From the NCBI GenBank assembly GCA_963691705.1, contig OY829539.1:18150407-18214406 (forward strand): a DNA stretch of 64,000 nucleotides, given 5' to 3'. The notes under the pieces are model-generated. The model was not told where the DNA came from. It saw nothing but the letters and a program-made list of their open reading frames with translations, and ran no database searches. The DNA comes from Viola odorata (lineage: Eukaryota > Streptophyta > Magnoliopsida > Malpighiales > Violaceae). Position numbers and translations under genes: made by a program. Of the stretch, positions 1 through 10,604 are shown one piece after another (positions within the stretch are counted from its first letter, which is position 1; the number at the start of each line of letters is the position of its first letter).

Positions 1-44
1 ACTTGGTTGCCATACTAAATGTAATAGTTTATTGATTAGTCGGC

Positions 45-387
45 GGTTGGGTTGGGGTTTGTGGTTAGGGACTATAAGGTTTATTGTATTCTTACTGGGG
101 CTTTCCATGTTCTAGGCACTCGACAGGTGGATGCTGCGGTCCGGGTGGTTTTGAAGTATGCTAGACATCAAGGAGTGGACGTTGCGGTTGTAGAGACGGA
201 TTGCCTAGAAGTTGCTAGTGCTATTAACTCCGAGAACCTTCCTCTTGGTTATACGGTTATTCCTCCAGGACGTATTGTATTTGGCGCAATCGGTTTCTCA
301 ATGCTCATTCCATCATATGAAAAGAAGCTACAATGTCCAGCGTTTGCGTTAGCTAACTTTGCTTTATTTTCATTTGAAAAAGTTTAA
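45..387 (+). pseudogene. LINE RNase H-like domain fragment
   Basis: This is a decayed piece of the C-terminal RNase H-like domain (RVT_3 type) of a plant L1 LINE. The translation shows the family layout: a GFVVRD strand, a run over the catalytic Glu/Asp region including VVETDCLEV, and a later helix resembling the ALANFAL end that usually follows the His-containing motif. In intact relatives this domain degrades the RNA of the RNA:DNA hybrid during target-primed reverse transcription. Only about 110 residues remain, there is no reverse transcriptase upstream inside the window, and the 5' part may lie beyond the left edge. It is not expected to be functional. Confidence 0.6.
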
Positions 388-1149
388 ATAGGAGTATACT
401 TTGAGGTGATTCTTTTATAATTTAGCATTCAGTTTAATTAAGTTCCCTCTTTCCTTTAAAAAAAAATTCAAAATGTGAAATTGGTTTAATTTATAATTAC
501 TTCGCTTAAATCAAATAAATTGAAAATGATATAATTAAATGAAACTCAGGATTATACGCATGCCTAATTGCCAATGTCCTTTAAGCAATTTCAGTCCGCG
601 ACTTTTCCGTCGATGGTGTGGCAAAGTGAAGGAAAGAGTAATTTATGAATAAATTAAATGATAAAAGAGGGATCGAACAATATTTTAAGGAATCTAGATT
701 TTTTTCTTTCTATAATTAATATTTTTATCTTTATTCTAATTATAAAATATGATGAACTGAGAGTTTTAATAATGTGTCACTTTTTTAAACACATGTCCTA
801 ATATTATTGGACTAGTCCATCATCTTATATTGTGACTTAGATGATGAGATCACATATTTTTTTATAAAAAATGTCAAATCAGTACTAAAATGACATTTAG
901 TAAGAGACATTCACCAAATTATACACCACATGACATGTGTTACATCATCATTTAAAGCCGATTTAATGACATGACGTGTGTTACGTCATCATACGTATAT
1001 ATATATATATATACCATACAAACTTTCTATCATTACATGGGATAAAAAAAATAAAAAAATGAATATAAGGGGTAATTAAAAAAACCAATTAATAAAGAAA
1101 ACAAATTATTTAATTTTAGGAGATAAAATGTCTTCTAACCGAGAAAAAG
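388..1149. other. AT-rich intergenic DNA
   Basis: No gene is visible. The stretch is AT-rich with an (AT)n run near 994-1012. The only structure is a 23-bp imperfect direct repeat at 929-951 and 970-992. Confidence 0.5.
929..992. repeat. Short direct repeat with ACGT cores
   Basis: Two 23-bp copies of the form catgacRtgtgttacRtcatcat start 41 bases apart. The right copy has two TGACGT/ACGTCA-like cores, the shape of a bZIP binding site; the left copy has lost both CpGs by C-to-T/G-to-A changes. No gene starts nearby, so a regulatory role is not supported. Confidence 0.45.
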
Positions 1150-1416
1150 TTGAAGTGTATCAAATGTGCATCTTTTATGCAACCAGAAGAAACGAATGCA
1201 GATTCGTTTTCAGGTTTTAAGAAACGAATCTACTGGTCTGTAGGCACTGGTCATGCTGTCTCTTTTTGGTATGATAAGTGGGCGACAAATGAGGCGTTAG
1301 TGCAGCATTTATCTCCTCTGGCACAATTGAATTCAGCGTTCTTTTCCTTACGACACTGGTCTGTAGCTGAGGCATTCCAGTTAGGTAAGTCCATAGCATT
1401 ACAGCACGCCCTCTAG
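1150..1416 (+). pseudogene. LINE fragment preceding zf-RVT domain
   Basis: The translation contains RIYWSVGTGHAVSFWYDKW, which matches the conserved R.(I/V)GNG..I.FW.D.W block found between the reverse transcriptase and zf-RVT domains of plant L1 LINE ORF2. It is a short isolated piece ending in a stop, with no reverse transcriptase upstream. It has the same orientation as the RNase H piece at the left edge and may derive from the same or a related insertion. It is dead. Confidence 0.55.
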
Positions 1417-1499
1417 CTGAGGCGTTAGTGCAGTCTAACCTGAGATATAGATATGAATAATAAGAGCGAAATATGACCGTTCTTACTGGTAGGCTCTAC

Positions 1500-1914
1500 A
1501 GATTGTGTTTGTGTTGGAGCATAGTCACTGTTCCTCCCAGTTTTTTTTGAATAAGCAGAAGTTTTATTAAATCAAGAGGTCATGAGGACATGACCCTGCA
1601 AACAAGAAGGCACTGCCAAAAAGCAGCCACCAGAGAAGGGAGCCCAACCCCCCTAAAACACGAGAAGAAGGAAAAGACTATTGAAACTATCCATTAACTG
1701 TAGCCTGCCAACTAACCAACCAAACAGGGGTCTGCAACATGTCAGACATGCTGTAAGGAAAAGAACAGTCCTTACTCTTCAGCCACCAGTGCCACAACGA
1801 AAAGACCATGTTCACAGCAGTAACATTTCCATATTGAGTAGTCATGCTTAATAACAGAAGCCCTTTGTCTAGTGTATAGTTTGCTAATATGTTATTCTCA
1901 AACGGTCCATGCAC
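1500..1914 (-). mobile_element. 3' end of a LINE, minus strand
   Basis: Read on the minus strand this ends in an ORF tail (Trp-rich, ...WLVSWQATVNG), then a leader typical of plant L1 3' ends (tgatttaataaaacttctg), then a short A-tract, seen on the plus strand as T8 at about 1541-1548. This arrangement marks a 5'-truncated L1 insertion. No clear target duplication was found. Confidence 0.5.
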
Positions 1915-2533
1915 CTATCTTTAAAATATATTTTAATAGAAAATGTGATGTAATAGATTTTTACAGTCATATATGAATATGAAAATTCAAAACTTTAAAA
2001 ATTCAAGTAAGTTACAAATTTCAAGTGCTTTCATAGGGGTCAAATTGAAAACTGAAAATAAATATAGCAATTGCATTGTTTTAAATTAATGTCCCCATTA
2101 ATAGGCTCATATAAGAATAGAAAGGTTTTATTTAGATGTTGAAAACTTCTATATGGTGGGAAATAGAAAGGGAATTAAGCTTTTAGGATGTTCTCCTTTT
2201 TTTCTTCTGCCTTTGACAAAGATGGAAAAGGGGGGAAAAGGGACTCTTTACGCGTTAGACGGTGTTGCTGATTGGCCCCTGCTCCCGATCGACATCATTT
2301 CCAGTTGGTGCACACTGATTTATTTAGGAGTAACTAGGTATGAGCTCGTCCTTGCGCGCTAGGGGAGAAGGCATCCTGGGATCTCTATAGTTATTATTTT
2401 TATTTTAGTTGATCCTACTTTTTGATTTCTATTCGATTTGGTCTCATGCATTATTGTCGTTATCCTTCCGAAGTCTCTATCGTCTAAATTGACGGTAACG
2501 GTCGCTTTTTGCCGTTAAATGCCAATTTTGTTA
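1915..2533. other. Intergenic DNA, nothing recognised
   Basis: No coding region or clear repeat was recognised. A somewhat GC-richer patch at about 2240-2370 may be an old TE fragment but has no diagnostic motif. Confidence 0.4.
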
Positions 2534-2755
2534 AATATTGAAGCTAAATAATTATAGTTATTTCTTGCAAGTTTTTAATAAGCAATAAAAAAGACTTGGA
2601 GAATAAAATAGACATTTAAACCAAATGATGATACTATGAAATGTGAATGACTTAATTAAAACATCGCTTGACAACCAAGGATCTTTTAATTAGGAAAGCG
2701 TAGGTCAAAGTTTGTTTCTAGAGAGAGAGTAAGTAAATTGGTTTAATTACACTTC
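2534..2755 (+). repeat. Dispersed repeat, copy 1
   Basis: About 220 bases align in the same orientation, at roughly three quarters identity by eye, to 21277-21495. Shared blocks include ccaaatgatga, aaatgtgaa and agtaagtaaattggtt. The repeat is non-coding and its class is unknown; it may be an old LTR or MITE fragment. Confidence 0.6.
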
Positions 2756-3845
2756 AGGAATGTTCTTTCCCAATTTTGTTGCAACTATACAGAACATGGA
2801 AGTTGGATTTCAACCTAGATTTGATGTCAATTGAATTATGATTTGAAGTAATAACTTAAGCAGAGATTTTCTAGTACTTGGTGGAGCTCCAAAGCACACA
2901 GAACAAAGATTTCAGTATTTTTTTCGATCTGAATGAGGTATATATATACAAGTTAAATGTAATTTAATTTGCATACAAATATTATATAGCATCTCAATCT
3001 ATTTATCTGTTTGGTTGCAGGATATGAGTTGATCTATCAAAACTGGATGCAAAAATTATGGAAGCAGGAGACAAACATTAATAATGATTTCAATTTTATG
3101 TAACATCATTTAGATTGTTTCGGAAATGATAACACTAAATGCACCACTTTTAATTTCACTGTGGCAAAGCATATGCTTTTTTATTTCCTTTGTTAGACAT
3201 CATTGTATTAGGTTCGAGCAGGTTAGGATAAGTTTTTCCTAGTACATGTCAACACAATTTAATATTCCAGATTCGAACTTAAAATCGTTTATAATTCTAC
3301 AAAACCAAAAAGTTTCATGAGAATGACCACTTTTATTAACCCATAATTTTAATCTTCATTTTTTCTCCTACTTGTTTGGCTAATAATTAAAGTAGACAGA
3401 ATCAATTACCACGACGAAAAAAATTCAAGATGGTTAAGAATTCAAGAAGTATGGTTTATCTTCATTTTCTACTTTAAAATTATGCAAATTCTCTTTCATA
3501 TTCATATACTATAACTCAATGAAAAACTATAGAGTTTCATAATTGTTGTATATATATTTTTTATCTTGCTATTGAATATTTTTTTTCATTTATTTATAAT
3601 TTCTAATACTTTATCATTTAAAAATAAACATTATTCCCTTTGCACAGACTATTGCACTGTTGATCATTCATTACCAGTATATATACAAATGAATAAATAA
3701 AACATTAATTGAATATAAAATAAAGTTTGACTTATAATTTACAACAAAAAATTTGAATCATAAAATAAAAACAAAAAAACTTCAAATGGAACTCACCTTT
3801 ACATGTTATTACTAATGAAAATAAATAAAAATTACCATGAATAAA
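2756..3845. other. AT-rich intergenic DNA
   Basis: More than 1 kb of AT-rich sequence with no supported gene, RNA or repeat. Confidence 0.4.
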
Positions 3846-5549
3846 AGTGAATTTGAAGATGGGTCGGGACCAGTGCTGGTCCCGACAAAAAACTGGACAA
3901 AAAATTGGTCCCGGTCCCGATCCGCCGAGTCCGGGACCAGACCCGGAAGCTGCCTTTTTTTTCCAATTAATTACTTAATATATACACTTCTTCCCTTCTG
4001 TTTTCTTTTCCAGTTTTCCTCTTTTTTCCTTTTTTATTTTTAAATTAATTAATAAAATACACACTTCAATTACTAAGTCATTTTGCATAATACAGTATAA
4101 TCCACTCCTGTCAAACTCTAACCATCTCCCATCTTATTAGAAGTCAAGTAGCACCTCAAGTAAGTAGCATAATACGATCATTGCTGTTCCCGTTATGAGA
4201 TTTAGACTCCAAATCTGCACTCTTATCCTTGTTTCCCAAGTGACTTTTAATATCACAACCTAACTTCTCATCAATGTTTTCATCAGTGTCATGTTCTTCA
4301 ATACCCATGTCTACCTTCAAATCACTGATGTCTAGCATTGCCATCTCCTTTTCAGATGGTTCCCTTTCATTATCTGTTGGAGTATTTGCTGCATCTCCCC
4401 CTATCCTTCCAGAAATTGCAGAATCTGTTACATTTTTTTCACTAGACATGTCCCTTTTTTGAAATATAGCAACATATAGAGACCAAACCACAAGTCAGTA
4501 ACACGAGCTCTCAAATTTCAATTCATCTTGGCTTAGTGGATCACAAAAGTAGAACGAAGTAAGATCTGGAATCAGTTCAAAAGGACCTTAACTATCATTA
4601 TTGTCACATAAAGGACAAATAGAAGCGGACATAAAATAAAACATCAAAATCAATACACACACAAAAACTAAACCCCATTCTTACTCATTGTAATAGCATT
4701 TGCATTAAGGAACAAGTATTGTCTCATTGCTTGACACTGAAAATCCACTACTCAAAGTAGAAAAGAAAAATATATTTCAGGTAGCACCTCAAGTAATCCA
4801 GCACTCCATAAGAGATTCATACAAGGAAATTCATGTATGACAAGAAAAAAGAATCAGACAGATGCTTAGACCTCAAATTTCTGAAGTGAGAAAATATGCA
4901 TCCTCTTGTATCAAGCAATTGATGAGAGGTTATAATATTCATTTAGCAGATTAAAATCAAGACCCAGGAGTCATTATTTAACACAAACTTCTTTGCAAAC
5001 TAAAAATGAAGCAATAAAGGTCAATGATCAAGTTAGGATGGGTATTTGAGTACTAACCTTGAAGAAGAGGTAGAAATCGACGAGTGACGACTGACGAGGA
5101 GGAGGCCAGGCACGGCGTTGCTGCTGGCAGTGGAACGACGTTTAGACGGGTTGCTGGCTGGACGAGGACGATGAATCGGTTGCTGGCTGGACGAGAACGA
5201 CGTTTAGATGTTTAGGAGGAGGTGTGGCGGTGTGGCACCGGAACGGATGGGTTGGGACGGTGAATCGGTGATGATAGTGTGTGTGGTGGTGTGGTGTGGT
5301 GCGGCCGTGCGGGTTGGGACTTGGGACTGTGAAAGAAGAAAGAAGGGAAAAAATTAGGGATTTAAAAGTTTCCGGGTCTCGGGTCAGTCCCAAGACCCGC
5401 CGGGTCTGGCCCGGATAGACCCGGGATTTCCCAGGTAGGGACCAGACCCGGTCCCGAGTCAATTTGGGACCAGAAATTGGTCCAGAATCCGACCCGAATT
5501 ATCGAGTCCGGGTCGGGACCACAAGTCTGATCCCAAATTGACACCTCTA
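3846..5549. mobile_element. hAT-type element relic with GGTCCCGA/CCGGGT subterminal words
   Basis: The right end reads ...attgacacctcta, the inverse of the plant hAT terminus tagaggtgtcaat. Both ends hold dense copies of short words built from ggtcccg, gggaccag and cccgggt (about 3857-3952 and 5370-5530) in inverted arrangement, as expected of subterminal transposase-binding arrays. The left TIR is badly eroded and no convincing 8-bp target duplication was found, so the left boundary is approximate. The interior holds a possible minus-strand 5' portion of a transposase gene. The element is nonautonomous. Confidence 0.6.
4156..4491 (-). pseudogene. Acidic ORF inside hAT relic (possible transposase N-terminus)
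   Basis: A 111-codon minus-strand ORF, rich in Asp, Glu, Ser and Asn, lies inside the hAT relic. Another open stretch lies upstream on the same strand at about 5062-5462, which could be an earlier exon or leader. Acidic, serine-rich N-terminal regions before the BED zinc finger are common in plant hAT transposases, but no BED finger or dimerisation domain is present. The idea that this is a deletion derivative keeping only the 5' end of a transposase gene is inference. Confidence 0.3.
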
Positions 5550-5692
5550 ATGCAGGTAGCTTGCTAGCGAAAAGGAGGTCCGAAGGTGAAAGAAGTCTAA
5601 AATAAAATAATAATCATTTGGTAAGTTTTGTGACAACTTCACACTTATATAGGATTTGAGTATCTCTTGAAATTTTAAAATGCACCAAAATG

Positions 5693-5767
5693 GTTGGACT
5701 ATTTAATTTAATATAATTTATTATAAATTAATATAAGTTTAATGTAATAAAAATAATAGGTAATGAA
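5693..5767 (+). repeat. Direct repeat flanking MLE1, left copy
   Basis: About 75 bases beginning gttggact and ending taggtaatgaa match 11638-11711 in the same orientation, with scattered differences. MLE1 begins two bases after this copy. The pair is too long and too diverged to be a target duplication of MLE1, which has its own TA. Confidence 0.6.
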
Positions 5768-6131
5768 TACTCCCTCCGTTTTTATTTATTTGACGCCGGG
5801 ATTAGAATCACGCAGTTTAAGGGCGTGTCAGTGGCTGTCTGTGGGCCACGCCACGTGGCCTCCGCTCCTCTGCTCCTCAATTCTTCTTCCTCTTTCCTTT
5901 CTGTGCCTCTTCGCTCTCTCATCTCTCACCCAAACCTAAACCAAGCAATCCCGCGCAAAATTCGGCCAAAATTTTCATCCAAAATTTGGGTGAAATCTGA
6001 AATTCAAAATGTTTCCCTCCTTATCCCCGTTGCTTGACAATTTTTGATTTCCCGATTGGGTTTAAAAGTTCAGCCTCCTCTTTCTTCAAATACAAACGCC
6101 TCTGTAGAAAACCCTTTCCACTGTCTCCCCC

Positions 6132-7720
6132 ATGGATACTCCAGTACCTAACCTCAGTGAGCTCCAAACCACTAATCCATCTCATATGTCAATCGAACTT
6201 GCATCTCCAGAAGTATATTGGCCTGGGCTTGATGAGTTATTGACAGATGAAGAAGGGATTGTAGGAAGCGAAAATCGAGCATTTCACCACGTCCAAGAAG
6301 TTGAGGAAGACATTGTCATTCCCGGGTTCAACCATGTGCCGGCACCAGGTTTGTTTGTTTCCTCAAATGTAATTTCTCTGTTTTGCCCAGAAAGCATGAC
6401 CTCTTGCTCCCTCGATTTCACTGACCATGTTCACCATTTGTATGCTTAGGGCGCAGGAAAGAACTTACGTCAGATCAACGGCTCCAAGTATTACAATCGT
6501 TGCTTCAAAGAAGTGTGAATGGGGTGTTGAAGAAGAAAGCAACCATGGATGTAGCAGTTCAGTTTGGAGTGAAATTGCGAACAATCTAGAGGATTTGGAA
6601 ACGTGCACGGGATTCAGGTACAAATGTTCATAAGAATTACAGAGTGAAGAATTGCGGTAGAAAAAGAGTTCAAATTGATTTAGAATTGATGCGAACTCTT
6701 CCATTGAGTAAGAGGACAACAATGAGAGATCTTGCTTCACACCTTGGTGTATCGATTTCATTTGTGTATGCCAAATTTAAAGAAGGAATCATCAAGCGCC
6801 ACTCGAATGCCATTAAACCTTCTTTGACAGCAGACAATCACACAGCCAGGATCAGCCACTGTCTCTCCTCTTTGGAGCCATCATCACTGCCCCACGATCC
6901 AACATTCAAAAGGATGGAGAACACAGTGCATATTGATGAGAAGTGGTTCTACTTGACCAAGAAGAATCAAACATATTACCTCTTGCACGACGAAACTGAT
7001 CCAATAAGGGTTATTAAAAGCTCTCATTTCATACCTAAAGTAATGTTCTTAGCTGTTGTTGCTAGGCCAAGGTATGACTCTAATGGTAAATGCATATTTG
7101 ATGGAAAGATTGGGGTTTTCCCATTAGTCCACTCTGTTGCTGCTTTAAGATCGAGTCAGAACCGACCTCGTGGTACACTTGAGATCAAAGCTTTGCCTAA
7201 TATAACAAGAGATGTTATTAGAGATTTCATGATTAATAAGGTCTTGCCTGCCATAACCAATAAGTGGCCTATGGAGTGTAGTAGAGAAGCCATTTACATT
7301 CAGCAAGACAATGCAAAGACTCATATTCCCCCTGACGATGTTTCATTCTTGTGTGCAGTTCAAGAATGTGGAATGAATATTTCTCTTGTTTGCCAACCTC
7401 CTAACTCTCCTGACCTAAACGTATTGGACCTTGGATTCTTTAGGGCAATACAGTCACTTCAGAGTAAGGACTGTGCAACATCCCTAGTGGAATTGATTGG
7501 GGCAGTGGAGCAAGCTTTCCAAGATTTTGATCACAAAAAAGGCAACAATATCTTCCTAACATTGCAGTCCTGTATGGTGGAGATATTAAAATGTGATGGG
7601 TCCAACAATTACAAGATTTCTCACCTAAAGAAGGATCAACTTGCTAGACAAGGGGCCTTACCATCTGCAATCCATTGCTCTCCACATATTGTTGCTACTG
7701 CAGTAGCCTACCTGAGTTGA
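6132..7720 (+). pseudogene. Mariner-like transposase (DD39D), one in-frame stop
   Basis: Exon 1 (6132-6348) starts at ATG in the context ccccATGG and encodes an acidic N-terminus. A GT-AG intron (6349-6449) is followed by exon 2 (6450-7720). Exon 2 encodes two helix-turn-helix regions (around KELTSDQRLQ and TTMRDLASHLGVS), then the catalytic core: HIDEKWFY gives the first Asp, QQDNAKTH the second, and SPDLNVLDLGFF the third, with 39 residues between the last two (the plant DD39D signature). The only break seen is TAG at 6587-6589 between the HTH regions, where related proteins have a sense codon; CAG to TAG is the simple explanation. The frame is otherwise open to the stop at 7718-7720. The enzyme would cut at the TIRs and insert at TA. 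Confidence 0.85.
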
Positions 7721-7814
7721 TTGGCTATCAGGTGACTGTCTTACATTGGGTTTTGTCTGATTTTTGTATTACCGTAATTGTGTACATCAAATGTCACTCT
7801 TTTGTTACAGGAAA

Positions 7815-8062
7815 TTTGATGTAGATGGTTTTGGTGAAGATGGCTGGGGAATGGATATCATCTTTTGTAGCTATTTTTGGTATGCATATATTGATGTAGA
7901 TGGTTTTGGTGAAGATGGCTGGGGAATGGATATCATCTTTTGTAGCTGCTTTTGGTATGCATATATTGATGTAGATGGTTTTGGTGAAGATGACTTGGGA
8001 ATTGATATCATCCTCTGTAGCTGCTTTAGGTATACATATATTGATGTATATGGTTTAGGTGT
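7815..8062 (+). repeat. 75-bp minisatellite in MLE1
   Basis: About 3.3 units of 75 bases, each starting near gatgtagatggttttggtga, stand in tandem just after the transposase gene. Because 75 is a multiple of three, the array reads through as a 25-residue peptide repeat (DVDGFGED...), but with no support as a protein this is best seen as a repeat. Confidence 0.8.
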
Positions 8063-8439
8063 ATATGGCTTGGGACATTATATCATCTTTTGGCATTGAT
8101 GCATGTAATTAGGGTGGTAAACTGTGGAATGTTGGATTATTTTGTATAGGAAATAGTTTTCATTGTCGTATGTTCAACTGTGAACATAGTGGATTGTTCA
8201 AATGTGAACATATTGGAATCAATGAAGTATGTATATTCAATCCAGTTTGCAAATACTTATGTCTATGTTTATACTCCATTAGTATGATCTTGAATGTTGG
8301 CCATTTTTGCTTCCTCTGTTGCCATTTTGTGTTTATGGAATTGGTGGATTGAAATTCTTGTTGTATCCTGTGTTGGGATTAAATGTTGATGTATTGGAAT
8401 GATAATATGATTGAAGAAATTATGGTTGTATTCTTGTTC

Positions 8440-8860
8440 AACACCCATGGTTGTAATGGAATTTTTGTGCTTCCTGTTTTGATTGAAATGCACGAAGGAA
8501 TTTATGTGTTTCCTGTTTGGATTGAAAAGAATGAAGGATTTTATATTTGTTTCCTGTTTGGATTGAAATGAATTAATGGAATTTATATGTGTTTCTTTTT
8601 TGGATTTAAATGAATGAAGGGATTATGTTTTTCTTGCTTGGATTGAAAAGAATGAAGGATTTTATATTTGTTTCCTGTTTGGATTGAAATGAATTAATGG
8701 AATTTATATGTGTTTCTTCTTTGGATTTAAATGAATGAAGGGATTATGTTTTTCTTGCTTGGATTGAAAAGAATGAAGGATTTTATATGAATGAAGGATT
8801 TAAATGAATGAAGGATTTTATATTTGTTTCCCGATTGGATTTAGATGAAATAAGGAATTT
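8440..8860 (+). repeat. 121-bp minisatellite in MLE1
   Basis: Units begin at about 8521, 8642 and 8763 (attgaaaagaatgaagg), giving a 121-base period. Each unit is itself made of three related pieces of about 40 bases built around ggattgaaatgaat. The array is non-coding. Confidence 0.8.
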
Positions 8861-9222
8861 ATATGTTTTGTTTGAGCAAGAATTTGGCAATTTGTGTTCC
8901 CTGATTTGGATTGATCCGCATTTGATATTTTCCAGTTTTTGATTGCTCTGTTTTGGCAATTTTTGCTTCCTCTGTTTACCAATTTCACTCCATATATGTT
9001 TGTATCTGCTCTGTTCAACTTATCTATTCAACTTCTCATACAACTCCATACGTAAGCAATGCATTCAATCCATGAAAGAAAACTGACAGAAATCTAAACC
9101 AAATTGAAAGGTAAATGCACTCAATCCAGAGCCAATGATAAAGAAACTCCATTTATTGATATGAAGTAGAAAGCATTACAAAGGAAGTGCCACAGCACTG
9201 AACTACAGGCAAGATGCAAAGC

Positions 9223-9591
9223 CTACATATCCATATCCTTAGGGATGGCTGGGAGGTTGTTTCCATATTTGTCAAGAGCTGCTTGACACAACCTTGCAAT
9301 GGCCACATTGGCCTCAGTGACCTCGTTCTTAGCCTCCATGAGAGCAATTGTGCTCTCAAGTTGAACGAGGGAATCCCCAACAGCCTGGACAATCATGAGT
9401 GCATCTGGTGCTTGGTGTCTTTCTTCTGCTTGCCGTTTGATGCTTCTCAGTCTTGCTGCCTGCATCTGTAGCCTGTGGATGTCATGGGTTGTCTGCTCCA
9501 CCTTCGAATCTCCGCGCTCTATCTCCTGCTCAAGATGACCACCAACAGCCCCTGAACTTGCAAGAAAGGATTGTGCTTCTCTGGCATCCAT
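9223..9591 (-). CDS. MLE1 accessory ORF A: small coiled-coil-like protein
   Basis: The ORF encodes 122 residues from an ATG in a good plant context (ccATGGAT) to TAG-proximal MDM. A longer frame upstream is open but this start is preferred because of its context. The protein is almost all helix-forming, with heptad-like hydrophobic spacing over about residues 15-100 and only two glycines after residue 20, so a coiled coil is likely. A TATA-like tatttaa lies on the same strand at 9738-9732, 141 bases upstream. The protein aligns along its length with the ORF at 59222-59605 in MLE2: shared SG...HLE..I, TT.D, the A..V.A.G block, and a C-terminal GN.(L/I)P.IP. No known family is recognised. A role in transposase dimerisation or regulation is speculation. 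Confidence 0.6.
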   Translation of the reverse strand: MDAREAQSFLASSGAVGGHLEQEIERGDSKVEQTTHDIHRLQMQAARLRSIKRQAEERHQAPDALMIVQAVGDSLVQLESTIALMEAKNEVTEANVAIARLCQAALDKYGNNLPAIPKDMDM

Positions 9592-9731
9592 GGAATGAAA
9601 CAGGTAAGTGATCAAAAAATACAAAGGCACAGGTTATTGATGAAGAAACAGAAAGACACAGGTTGAAGAAGGAAATGAGAGATAACAGAGGCTGGAATGG
9701 AATGGAAATACAACAAAGAATGGAAGGCTGG

Positions 9732-9738
9732 TTAAATA
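9732..9738 (-). promoter_or_regulatory. Possible TATA box for MLE1 ORF A
   Basis: The minus strand reads tatttaa 141 bases before the proposed ATG, followed by a pyrimidine-rich leader. This placement fits a plant core promoter but is not proven. Confidence 0.35.
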
Positions 9739-9901
9739 GGAAAGGGTTTGGATTCTAGAAGAGTCATTGGTATTGTCAATAGCTGCTTTGGAAGTTCAAC
9801 TGTGACTGTGATTCAAACGGTGCAAGTCTTTCATAGAGACGTTGCAACTCTCAACCGTTGCATATGGTAAGTCAGATCATATACAATACGTGGAAGATTC
9901 C

Positions 9902-9929
9902 GTGCATAATCAAACCGTTGATTATGCAC
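9902..9929. repeat. Perfect 12-bp hairpin in MLE1
   Basis: The arm gtgcataatcaa is followed by a 4-base loop and its exact reverse complement. It lies between the two minus-strand ORFs, upstream of ORF A. It could be a protein-binding palindrome. Confidence 0.7.
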
Positions 9930-10319
9930 AGAATCCCAGTTTTTTTGGCATTGGAACCATTTTCCTATTAAGTAGGCAAGGAATCCAGCAGCCTTAATCG
10001 TTCTCCACATGGAGAAACACGATGACTGCTAAATTTCCACCAACTGAAACACACAAACCCATTGGGAAGCAAAATACAAACTGGCAATGTTCAACAAACC
10101 TGGATTGCTACATTAAAAGAGGAAAACATGTACAGAAATTCAGAAAATAACTACAATCCGGCAACATAAATCCGGATTTGCAACCAACAAAATCAAAACC
10201 AAAAATCCCGGCAACATAAATCCGGTATTTCCACCCACAAAAGCAAATCCAGAAATTCCACCCACAAAACCATAACCCATCAACCCCAACCCACAAAATA
10301 ACAACCTAGAAAACTAAAA

Positions 10320-10604
10320 TCATCTCACTAAATCCATCATCCAAAGCAAGCAGAACAACAACAGGCAATTGCAAAAAATCACACGGTTTTCAACAACCAA
10401 ATCGCCCAACTGTTGGTCGTCCGATTCCCTGGCAACATTGGGGGAAATGACTTCATCATCCTCCGATTGCCTAGCTACCTTTGGGGAAATAGCTTCGGGG
10501 GCGTCATTCGCTGCCACAACAGTTGCGTCATCCTCCATGGAATCATCGGAGATTTCGATGCTACTCTCCCTCTGTGACCAGTCCCAAAAATCGGGCCCCT
10601 CCAT
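10320..10604 (-). CDS. MLE1 accessory ORF B: acidic protein
   Basis: This 94-codon ORF lies near the 3' TIR and reads toward the transposase. It starts at an ATG close to FWDW, then SQ, SI and DDSM, a block that recurs at the start of the MLE2 ORF at 61461 (YW.DSQ..SI...DDSM). Residues from about 39 hold a duplicated 14-residue unit (ISPKVARQSEDDEV and ISPNVARESDDQQ). The last 20 residues are hydrophobic and unlike the rest; a GT within the codons after VVENR could be a splice donor, so the true 3' end may differ. The acidic composition suggests a protein-interaction or transcription-regulating role. The function is unknown. Confidence 0.5.
   Translation of the reverse strand: MEGPDFWDWSQRESSIEISDDSMEDDATVVAANDAPEAISPKVARQSEDDEVISPNVARESDDQQLGDLVVENRVIFCNCLLLFCLLWMMDLVR

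Noticed and set aside
1687..1914. Independent small protein gene on the minus strand
   Set aside because: Position before a LINE-type 3' end and A-tract shows it is the tail of LINE ORF2.
3846..5549. Complete hAT with intact target duplication
   Set aside because: The right TIR is clear but the left TIR is eroded and no 8-bp duplication could be matched.
7764..8099. 111-codon ORF with a 25-residue repeat
   Set aside because: It is the translation of a 75-bp tandem repeat whose period is a multiple of three; there is no promoter, homology or sensible ends.
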